Positions 52,657 to 61,490 of a stretch of DNA of 61,490 nucleotides are shown one piece after another. The notes under the pieces are model-generated. The model did not search any database. It was not told the DNA's origin and saw only the letters and a list, made by a program, of their open reading frames with translations. Made by a program: the position numbers and the translations under genes. The stretch comes from an uncultured Clostridium sp. (GTDB lineage: Bacteria > Bacillota > Clostridia > TANB77 > CAG-508). Within the stretch, counting starts at the first letter, position 1. Each line of letters starts with the position of its first letter. Location of the stretch: NCBI GenBank assembly GCA_947388675.1, contig CANDRW010000006.1, positions 1-61,490 on the forward strand, written 5' to 3'.

Positions 52657-53649
52657 TTACCAGATTGAAACAAGCCCTATAATACAACAAACTAATGTGA
52701 TAAGACTAAATATAGAAACAATTTTGTTTTCTTTCCAACCTGATAACTCAAAATGATGGTGAATAGGAGCCATTTTGAAAATTCTCTCCCCTGTTTTCTT
52801 AAAGTGTTTTACTTGTATCATAACAGAAAGTGTTTCCACAACTGGTACTAATGCAATAATGATAAGTAGTAGTGGCATTTTAAGGTATAATGCAATACTT
52901 GCAATTGCTCCTCCTAATAAAAGGGAACCTGTATCTCCCATCATCACTTTCGCTGGATGCAAGTTGAATACTAAAAATGCTAAACAACTTCCTATTAAAA
53001 TACTACCAAATATCGTAATTTCTTTTATTCCAAAAATAATTCCAATGACAGTTAAACAAGTAAGAATAATGGTGGTAACACTAGTGGATAGTCCATCAAT
53101 CCCATCTGTTAAATTAACTGCATTTGTAGTAGCAAGAAGTACTACTACTGCAAATGGAATATAAATCCAAATTGGTAAATTCAAATAAGTTTTCACAAAT
53201 GGAATGTAAATATCTGTACCTATTTTTAATACTTGTGTAAGATATAACGTAAACCCTACTGCTACAACTAATAAGCCTAACATTTTATAGGCAGGTTTTA
53301 AGCCATCTGTATTTTTTCCAATTAGTTTTTTTAAGTCGTCAATCAGTCCAATAATTCCAAAGCCTACTGTAACACTAATAAGTGGAATTAAGTTTTTGCC
53401 TATTGTTACTTCATCCTGGTCTGAACTTCTCATATAATTCCATACCATGAAAATACCAAAAACTAAAATGGTAATAATCATAATAATTCCACCCATAGTA
53501 GGTGTTCCTTGCTTTTTTAAATGTGACTGAGGACCTTCTCTTCTTTCTATTTGCCCTACTTTTAGCTTTTTCAAAATAGGAATAATAATAAGTGCAATAA
53601 CAACACTAATTGCAAATGAAAGTAGAACAATTTTTGTTTGAAATCTCAT
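52657..53649 (-). CDS. mraY: phospho-N-acetylmuramoyl-pentapeptide-transferase
   Basis: GTPTMGGIIM; NAVNLTDGIDGL; APIHHHFE. Confidence 0.97.
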   Translation of the reverse strand: MRFQTKIVLLSFAISVVIALIIIPILKKLKVGQIERREGPQSHLKKQGTPTMGGIIMIITILVFGIFMVWNYMRSSDQDEVTIGKNLIPLISVTVGFGIIGLIDDLKKLIGKNTDGLKPAYKMLGLLVVAVGFTLYLTQVLKIGTDIYIPFVKTYLNLPIWIYIPFAVVVLLATTNAVNLTDGIDGLSTSVTTIILTCLTVIGIIFGIKEITIFGSILIGSCLAFLVFNLHPAKVMMGDTGSLLLGGAIASIALYLKMPLLLIIIALVPVVETLSVMIQVKHFKKTGERIFKMAPIHHHFELSGWKENKIVSIFSLITLVCCIIGLVSIW

Positions 53650-53668
53650 CTTTTTCCTCCTGCGTTAA

Positions 53669-53720
53669 GGGGGACATATTCTTCCCCTATGTATTCCTTA
53701 AGGGACAGGATATGTCCCCC
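53669..53720. repeat. GGGGACATAT...ATATGTCCCC palindrome (homologous to 18467..18516)
   Basis: Sequence comparison. Confidence 0.75.
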
Positions 53721-53725
53721 CTAGG

Positions 53726-55199
53726 TTACTTCTCTAGTATCTCCTTGACAATTTCTCTTTCATCAAATGGATATTTCTTTCCCTTTATTTCTTGCGTTAA
53801 TTCATGCCCTTTACCTGCAATAATAACCATATCTCTTTTATGTGCCATTTCGATTGCTTTTTTAATTGCTTCTTTTCTATCTACAATACATTCATATTTT
53901 CCTTTAGTCTTTTTTATTCCTGCTTCTATTTGCTCTACAATTTTGGCAGGTTCTTCTGTTCTTGGGTTATCTGAAGTGATAATTGTATAATCTGCTTTTA
54001 CTCCTGCAATTTCTCCCATAATCGGGCGTTTTCCGTGTATCTCTATCTCCCCCACAACCAAATACACAAATGACATCACCCTGTGTATATTCTTGTACTG
54101 TGGTTAAAATACTTTCTAAACTTTCTGGTGAATGAGCATAGTCTATCATAATGGTGATTTCCTTATCATTATCTACTAACTCGCTTCTACCTGGAACACG
54201 TACATTCAGTAATGCTTCTTGAATATTTTCTGGTGATACCCCATATTTTAAAGCTACACTAATTGCTGCTAATGAGTTATACACACTAAATCTTCCTGGA
54301 ATATCAGTTTTTACTCTTTGATTTTTATCTCCTAGCTTTGCTTTAAAATCTACGTAAGCATTGGTTACTGTAATATCCTTTGCTAACAAATTAGCTGGAT
54401 TATCAATTCCATATGTTTTAAATTCACAACTTGGTACTAAGTCTGGTAACTTGTTGGCATAAATATCATCTGAATTAATATAACCATATTTACACATTTT
54501 AAATAACTTTACTTTGGATTCAAAATAATCTTCCATACTTGGATGCTCTTTAGGACTAATATGGTCTTTTGAAAAGTTGGTAAATATTCCTATTTCAAAA
54601 TTACAACCATCTACTCTTCCTAGTTTTAAACTTTGAGAAGAAACTTCCATAACAACATAATCACATTTTTCTTTTACCATTTTGCTTAAAAGTTCTTGTA
54701 ATTCTAATGCTTCTGGTGTGGTTCTATCATTATCTCCTAAATTCTTATCTCCAATATACGTACAAATAGTACCAATTAATCCCACTTTAAATCCTTGTTT
54801 TTCTAATAAGGACTTAATCATAAAAGTGGTTGTTGTCTTTCCTTTTGTACCTGTAACACCAATTAATTTTAGTTTGCGAGAAGGATTTTGATAGAAATTA
54901 CAAGCACATATCGCAATAGCATATCTTGTATCTGGCGCTAAAATAAAGGTAACATCTTCTGGTAATCCCTTTACCATTTCTTTGGTTACTTTATCAGCTT
55001 GAGCCATAATGACCTTTGCTCCTTTTGTAATTGCTTCTGGTATATACCTATGTCCATCTGTTTCAAATCCGTCAATTGCTACAAACATATCTCCCTGTTT
55101 AATCTTTTCTGAACTGTTTTGAATTTGGCTTACTTCTACCTCAAGACTCCCTTTTACTTTTAAGCCTTCTAGTCCTGATAAAATATTGGTTAATTCCAT
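53726..55199 (-). CDS. murE: UDP-MurNAc-tripeptide synthetase, requires +1 shift at CGG 54035..54033
   Basis: ORFs 53967..55199 and 53726..54079 join as [39 protein letters not shown]. Confidence 0.95.
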
Positions 55200-55270
55200 A
55201 CCGTTCTCTCCTTCTCTTTTTTCACGTTTACATTATATATTAAAATGCTTTTTTTGTATATACTTTTTCA

Positions 55271-55412
55271 TACAAATTATGTCTAAAGAAAGTGCAGTAC
55301 GCGCAAGGCGAGCTTGCGAGCGCCTTAGCTTTCAACCTTAATTTGTCAAAAGCTTGCTTTTGACATAATTGAAAGCGAATGTAAGGACAAACGTATTTAG
55401 ACATAATTTGTA
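55271..55412. repeat. long-arm inverted-repeat element F
   Basis: 17-bp perfect arms tacaaattatgtctaaa / tttagacataatttgta; nested hairpins; core AGTGCAG...AAGGACAAAC. Confidence 0.9.
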
Positions 55413-55421
55413 GAAAAAATA

Positions 55422-57594
55422 TTACAATTTAATCAAAATCTTTGTCCCGTCATATATTGTAATGCCTTTCTTTGGTAATTGTTCCTTTACTATTGCTGTG
55501 GTTTTATCTAACCCCTCTGGCTCATTTTCTATTTGAAAATCTAAATTCACTTCTTTTAATGCCTTACTTGCCTCTTGTATTGTCATTCCTTCTATATTTG
55601 GCACCTCTACTTGCTTTTTCTTATCCTCTTCTTTTTCATTATCTTTTGTTAATTCTAAGTATGGCAATACCTCTGATAATACTTGCCCACCTACTGGTGC
55701 TGCTACACCACCTCCTTGGTGCCCTCCTTCTCCTGTTGGATTATATAATGTTACTAATGCAACTACTTGTGGATCTGATATTGGTGCCACACCACAAAAA
55801 GATGCTACATATTTATTGGTATTTACTCCATCTTCTGAAGTACCTGTTTTTCCTCCAACACGATATCCAACTACTTGTGCATTTTTTCCTGTTCCTTCTG
55901 CTACAACGCTTTCCATCATACTTAAGATAGATTTCGCATTTTCTTCTGAAATAATTCTTTCTCCTGTTTTCACAGGTATTTCTGTCACTTCTCCTGTTTC
56001 ACTATTAATGATTTTCTTGACTACTCTAGGAGTAATTTTGACACCCCCATTAGCAATACTACTAACCGCTGTTGCTAATTGAATGGGTGTAATTTCAAAT
56101 CTTTGCCCAAAGGCAATAGTTGCAAGTTCTACTGGTCCTACTTTGTTTTCTTTTAAGAAAATACTAGTTGCTTCTCCGTGATAAATCAATTCCTGTTGGT
56201 TTTAGAAGTCCAAATTTATTTAGGTAACTATAATAAGTTGGTACACCAATTTTTTGTCCTAATCCTATAAATACTGGGTTACAAGAATTCATGAGTGCCT
56301 GCCTTAGAGATTCACTGCCATGTGGTCTATAATATCTCCAACATTTAATTCTAACTCCTGCTATTTCAATACCACCTGTGCAGCAAAATTCCCCTTCTTT
56401 ATCTGGTGTCGTAATTCCTTCTTCTAAGGATGCTGATGCTGTAATTAGCTTAAAGACTGACCCTGGCTCATAAGTATCACTTACTGCTTTATTTCTCCAA
56501 AGTGCCATCATCGCTTTATTTCTATCAGCTTGTGACATTCCCTCCCATGATGCTTTTAGTTCATCTGTGGAAGGTTCAAATGGTTCATTTAAGTTATAGT
56601 TTGGATAACCTGCCATTGCTAGAACATCCCCTGTTTTTGGGTTCATGATTACAATATTTCCGCCGTCTGTACATTTATTATCAATGCAAGCTTCTTTTAG
56701 ATATTTTTCTGCAATTCCTTGTATGGTCGCATCAATACTTAATACCAAATCATTTCCATCAATTGCATCCACATAGTTTTCATGCACTTCTTCAATATCT
56801 CCACCTTTGGCATCCGTTAATCTCTCTATCTTTCCCTTTTGTCCTTTTAATTGTTCATCATAAACTGCTTCAATTCCATCTAGTCCTTGATTATCACTTC
56901 CTGAAAATCCAATGACTTGTGAAGCTAAATTATTATATGGATAATATCTTTTTGTATCTTCATCAATATTAACCCCTTTTGTAATCTTATTGTCCTTTAA
57001 CCAAACTCGTAATTTATCTGTCTTTTCTCTGTCTACTTTTCTGCTAATGGTTTCTATAGAGCTTTTTTTGGTTACTCTTTTTAACACAGTTTCATAATCT
57101 AATTCTAAAATATCACTTAGTGCTCTTGCTACCTTTTCTTTATCTTCTTTAGCAATATTTCCTGGATTAACTGTTATCGTCTCTACTGTACTACTAACTG
57201 CTAAGATATTCTTTCCTGTTGCGTCATAAATAGTACCTCTTTTAGGATTAATACTTCTGTCTAGGGTTTGCTGTACATAAGCCATAGATTGCAACTTTGA
57301 ACCTTCACCAAATTGTATCCATCCAATACGAAAAAGAAGTACTAAAAGAACCATCCACAAAATGACAATTTCATTTCTCATTCTTTTCTTTCTAGTGACA
57401 TCTCCTATTTTTTCTTCTGCTTTCACTTTTATTTTTTTGCTTTTTATTTCTTTTCCAAACTTTTTCTTCATTCCCTTTTGTGCTATTTTTTTCTCTTTTT
57501 TTAGATCAACCACTTCCTCTTTTTTCTTTTTCTTCCATTTGATTAATTGTTTCTTATCTAAAACTTCACGCAAGCTCTTTTTAGAATTTCGCAT
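55422..57594 (-). CDS. class B PBP with PASTA domain (SpoVD/FtsI-like), requires +1 shift at CGG 56178..56176
   Basis: ORFs 56164..57594 and 55422..56189 join as [53 protein letters not shown] lies after the shift. Confidence 0.94.
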
Positions 57595-57883
57595 TTTTAG
57601 TTTTCTCCTATCTTTTTTCTTGTTTCTATTTTATTCAAGCTATACACAAAAGAGAACTGACAAGCTTTCACATTTTATGACACTATAGCTATATAATGTG
57701 CTTGTGTTTCTCTATACAGTTGACGATATATACTTGCGTTTTGGTCTTTGTTAAGCGACATGTCTGTTGTACAAAAAAATGAGATTAAGTTAACAATATA
57801 ACTTAAATCTCATTTTTCTATAGACTTTTTACAGACTTCTTCTAAGAATTCTATAAAAATATCATTACATTATAATAAATTTA

Positions 57884-60800
57884 CTAAAACTCTTGTAAAC
57901 CAAAAGTGATAAATCTTACTACTTTATTATCAGCACTTGTTATATCTGCTTCTGCAATATTGTCTAAATTCCAAATGCTTTCATCTAAAAGTAGTCTATT
58001 TGTGTAAAATTCTTTTGTCAACAACTCAGCATTAGTAGCTATACTTATACCGTCTATTGTGTCACTTGCTGTTCCATTTGCATCTTCATTTTCATAGCAA
58101 TTTTCAAAAATTGCATTTGCCCCGTCTACTACATTTCCTATAAATTTGTTAATTGGATTGTTATTTTGTTGTAGTTTATTAATCATTGCTGAATTTTTTA
58201 CAGTTAAGTTTCCAGTTCCTACTTCACCAACAAATCCGCCCCAAGTTTCTGTATTATCAGGATATATCTGACTTTCACTACAACTCATGTAAACATTTGC
58301 TATTACATTTTCGATAGTAACGTCTCCTTGTGATAAGGCTACTATACCAGCAGCTCGATTACCACTTCCATATATTTCTCCTTGTACATAACAATTCTTG
58401 ATACTTCCTCCTGTTTTAACTGCAACCATTGCTGATAGTTTGCTTCCATAGCTTCTGCCATTTACATAAGCCTTTTCAATATGAATATTTTCATAAGTAC
58501 AATTTTCATCTTCCACAACCATAGTTGCAACACCTGTATTTCCTAGCATAGTCATATTGGTAAATTTCATATTGGTAAATGTTGCATTAGTTGCTTTTAG
58601 TGCAAAAGCTGCAATCTTAGATCTCATTGGGTTACTTGAACTCCAATTAATAAATCCATCTTTCCAATTTACTCCATAAGCATAATCTTTCATGTTTAGT
58701 CCATCTACTTTTCCTGAAAAATGTTCAAATAGTGCTGCATTTGCTAGGTTAGAAATCGTATGGTTATTACCTCTAATTTCTCCATAAAATTCACCTGGTA
58801 TTACTGACCATGACCCTTTCCAATCATACTTCATATTAGAAAAGTCTATATCATCTTCGATGGTAAATATAGCATCTGGATGCGCTTGTAATAATTCTTT
58901 AAATTCTTCTGCAGAATGTATTGCATAGGTATCAACCTTATTAATTAATGTTTTTTCATTTGGATCCCAATTTTTTAACTTTGGAATACATTCTTGGCTT
59001 ACATAGCTTAAATCCCAAACTTTGGTATCAAATCCTAAAGTATTCGTATAAAATGCTTCATTCGTAATATCTTGCTTGGTTGCTACACTTATTCTTCCTG
59101 TAAAATCAATATCTTCTCTTGCCCCAGTTGAAATTCCTGTATTTTCTTCGTATTCGTAATTTCCTTCAAAGCCTTCTATCTGGTCACTTGCTGTTCTTCC
59201 ATCAAACTTATATTGTTTCATTTGATTTCCTAGTGCAATATTATTCTTAACTACAGAATTTCCTTCTGCTTTTCCTAGTAGTCCTGCTACGCCTGCATTT
59301 CCTAGCACTTTCACTGTACTAAAGCACTTTGTTATATTAGATTCTCTTAAAATTCCTACAAGTCCTCCTATATCTTGATTTCCTCTGGCATTTCCTAGAG
59401 AATAACAATTTTCAATGGTTGTATTATTAATCACTTCTCCTATCAATCCTCCACAAACATTTCCAGAAGCTATCGCAACACCATTACTGCTACTTTCTTT
59501 GATATGAGATGCTCCTACATAACCTGTAAGCATTCCTACTCGGCTAGTTCCTGTAACATTTACTCCAATGATATGTACATTTTCCAAATCACTAGAAGTC
59601 ATAATACCAATTAGACCACCTGTATTATTATTTTTATTAGCTACTTTAATATCTTTTGCTAATACATTCGTAAGTTCTACTTTGTCTGCTATTTTAGCAA
59701 GTGCTCCTACATCTGTTTCATTTTTATTGATATTGCTTCCTTCTAATTTCAAATTAGCAAGTTTTGCATAATGAATCGTATGGAAGATTGGAACAGTATT
59801 TCCTTTTAAGCTATGATTTTTTCCATCTATTTCTCCTATAAATTCACCACTAATGATAGCCCCCGTACTTTCTAAACTAGATAAGTCAATATCATTTTCT
59901 AATGTAAAGTTTTCATCTGGATACTTCTCTATTAAGGTTCTAAATTCTTCTTCGGTACGTATTTCATGAACTGGTATATGAATTTCCATGCTCTCATTTG
60001 GGTCACTATTCTTTAAGGTTGGTGTCTTGCAAGACGCAACTGTACTAAAGTCCCAAACATCCTCATTCCAGCCTAAAGTATTGGTATAGAAGTCTTTGCT
60101 TGTTACATTTTCTCTGTTTGCTACGTTTATCTTTCCTGTGAAGTCAATGTCCTCTCTTTCTCCAATAGAAATACCTTTATTTCCTTCATATTCATAATTT
60201 CCTTCATATGTTGCTAGTTGTTCTTGAACTGTTTTGCCATCAAATTTATAGTGCTGTCTAACTTGATTTCCTAATGCTATGTTGTTTTTAACAATAGAAT
60301 TTGTAATAGATTGCCCTACAAATCCTGCAACACAATCTGTTCCATCTACTTTTGTTATACTCAAAGAATTGCTTATTGTAGATGCTTTACTTAAAAGTCC
60401 TACAAATCCACCAACATTTTGGTTTCCTTTAGCTGTTCCTCTTGCATAACAGTTTTCAATCATTGTTCCATTAGTGATTTCTCCCATAAAGCCACCAACA
60501 GCATTACCTGTACCAGTAGCAGTTCCATTACTACTACATGCTTTTATGTTAGAATATCCAATATATCCTGTAAGTGTTCCAACACGGTTAGTTCCTGTTA
60601 CATTTCCTCCAATGACATGTACATTTTCTAGGTCTCCATAAGTCATAATACCAATTAATCCACCAGTATCATCTCTTCTGTTTGTAACTGTGATATCTTT
60701 TCCTATCACATTTTTAAGTTCTATATTATCTGCTATTTTAGTAAGCGCTCCTACATCTGTCTCATTTTTATCGATGTTACTTCCTTCTATTTTTAAGTTT

Positions 60801-61490
60801 TCAATATAAGTATGTCGAGTTGTATGGAAGATTGGTACTTTGTTGCCTCTTAATGTATGGTTATTTCCTTCAATTCTTCCCATAAACACACCATCAATAA
60901 TGGTAGTCGTACTTTCTAAAGTAGATAAGTCAATATCTTGTTCAATTACAAATGTTGCTTCTCTATGTTCTTTTAATAGACTTTCAAATTCTTCTGCATT
61001 GGTTATGCTATATCTTTCACCTGTCATTGTTATATCATTAGGGTCATCATTTTTTAATTTTGGTAATCCTCCACTTGCCACTCTACTAAAGTCCCAAATA
61101 TGATTATCCCAAGTTAAAGTGTTTGTATAGAAACTTTCTTTCTTAACTTCTGTTCCTTCTATCTCTGTAATTTTTCCTGTAAAGTCAATACCTGCTCTAG
61201 TTGTTGTTGATTTTCCTACATTGACTTTATTTTCATAGTTTCCACTAAAGTTCTTGAATTTATCACTAGCTGTTCTACCATCAAACTTATATCCTACAGT
61301 TTGATTTACTAAGGTAATATTATTTTTTATAACAGAGTTATTTGTTGTTTGTCCTACAAAGCTTGCTATACCAGCATTTCCTGTAGCTTTTGTATTACTA
61401 AAACAGTTCATAATATAAGAAGTATTGACATAGCCAACTAATCCACCAATATCTTGGTTTCCTTGTACTTCTCCTATTGTATAACAATTT
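57884..61490 (-). CDS. large GLUG-motif repeat surface protein, N-terminus beyond right edge
   Basis: Repeated VGGFVG/TGGLIG motifs in near-tandem ~270-300 aa modules; frame remains open to 61490. Confidence 0.85.
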   Translation of the reverse strand, partial: NCYTIGEVQGNQDIGGLVGYVNTSYIMNCFSNTKATGNAGIASFVGQTTNNSVIKNNITLVNQTVGYKFDGRTASDKFKNFSGNYENKVNVGKSTTTRAGIDFTGKITEIEGTEVKKESFYTNTLTWDNHIWDFSRVASGGLPKLKNDDPNDITMTGERYSITNAEEFESLLKEHREATFVIEQDIDLSTLESTTTIIDGVFMGRIEGNNHTLRGNKVPIFHTTRHTYIENLKIEGSNIDKNETDVGALTKIADNIELKNVIGKDITVTNRRDDTGGLIGIMTYGDLENVHVIGGNVTGTNRVGTLTGYIGYSNIKACSSNGTATGTGNAVGGFMGEITNGTMIENCYARGTAKGNQNVGGFVGLLSKASTISNSLSITKVDGTDCVAGFVGQSITNSIVKNNIALGNQVRQHYKFDGKTVQEQLATYEGNYEYEGNKGISIGEREDIDFTGKINVANRENVTSKDFYTNTLGWNEDVWDFSTVASCKTPTLKNSDPNESMEIHIPVHEIRTEEEFRTLIEKYPDENFTLENDIDLSSLESTGAIISGEFIGEIDGKNHSLKGNTVPIFHTIHYAKLANLKLEGSNINKNETDVGALAKIADKVELTNVLAKDIKVANKNNNTGGLIGIMTSSDLENVHIIGVNVTGTSRVGMLTGYVGASHIKESSSNGVAIASGNVCGGLIGEVINNTTIENCYSLGNARGNQDIGGLVGILRESNITKCFSTVKVLGNAGVAGLLGKAEGNSVVKNNIALGNQMKQYKFDGRTASDQIEGFEGNYEYEENTGISTGAREDIDFTGRISVATKQDITNEAFYTNTLGFDTKVWDLSYVSQECIPKLKNWDPNEKTLINKVDTYAIHSAEEFKELLQAHPDAIFTIEDDIDFSNMKYDWKGSWSVIPGEFYGEIRGNNHTISNLANAALFEHFSGKVDGLNMKDYAYGVNWKDGFINWSSSNPMRSKIAAFALKATNATFTNMKFTNMTMLGNTGVATMVVEDENCTYENIHIEKAYVNGRSYGSKLSAMVAVKTGGSIKNCYVQGEIYGSGNRAAGIVALSQGDVTIENVIANVYMSCSESQIYPDNTETWGGFVGEVGTGNLTVKNSAMINKLQQNNNPINKFIGNVVDGANAIFENCYENEDANGTASDTIDGISIATNAELLTKEFYTNRLLLDESIWNLDNIAEADITSADNKVVRFITFGLQEF

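Noticed and set aside
55472-55930. Plus-strand 152-aa Leu-rich ORF in the PBP gene
   Set aside because: Antisense of a supported PBP/PASTA coding region.
20544-57594. Five unrelated pseudogenes or random indel errors as the explanation of the broken ORFs
   Set aside because: All five breaks are +1, all at codon-phase CGG, all re-enter at Gly, and several hit genes expected to be essential. Resequencing is still needed to exclude a motif-dependent basecalling artefact.
57884-61490. GLUG repeats as a CRISPR-like or noncoding array
   Set aside because: Repeats are diverged, in one open reading frame and explained at protein level.

Overview
AT-rich Clostridia-type chromosomal segment, mostly minus-strand, with no rRNA, tRNA or CRISPR seen. 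It carries sporulation genes (spoVAC-D-E, sipL, yunB, yabG, veg, spoIIID), infC-rpmI-rplT and rplM-rpsI with leader regions, pflB-pflA, a znu-type ABC cluster, a ClpE-like ATPase, pgsA, sua5/tsaC, a division/wall cluster (spoVD/ftsI-like PBP, murE, mraY, ftsW, murG) and a GLUG-repeat surface protein open at the right edge. The main finding is a recoding pattern. Five native genes (alpha/beta hydrolase, yabG, ftsW, murE, PBP) each have their reading frame broken exactly at an in-frame CGG codon. In all five, skipping the C (+1) makes the next codon GGN (Gly) and restores the conserved protein: YabG [11 protein letters not shown], FtsW GILLNISR, MurE [26 protein letters not shown], hydrolase [16 protein letters not shown]. 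By eye, no other native gene in the window has an in-frame CGG, although out-of-frame CGG trinucleotides are common (roughly fifty). The only other in-frame CGGs are in two small, compositionally foreign ORFs. This suggests CGG is unassigned or very poorly decoded here and acts as a +1 frameshift (CGGN quadruplet-like) signal. Secondary findings: a family of intergenic long-arm inverted-repeat elements with site-specific arms and similar cores, REP-like palindromes, a covarying palindromic repeat pair, a candidate leader RNA, and several gene remnants.
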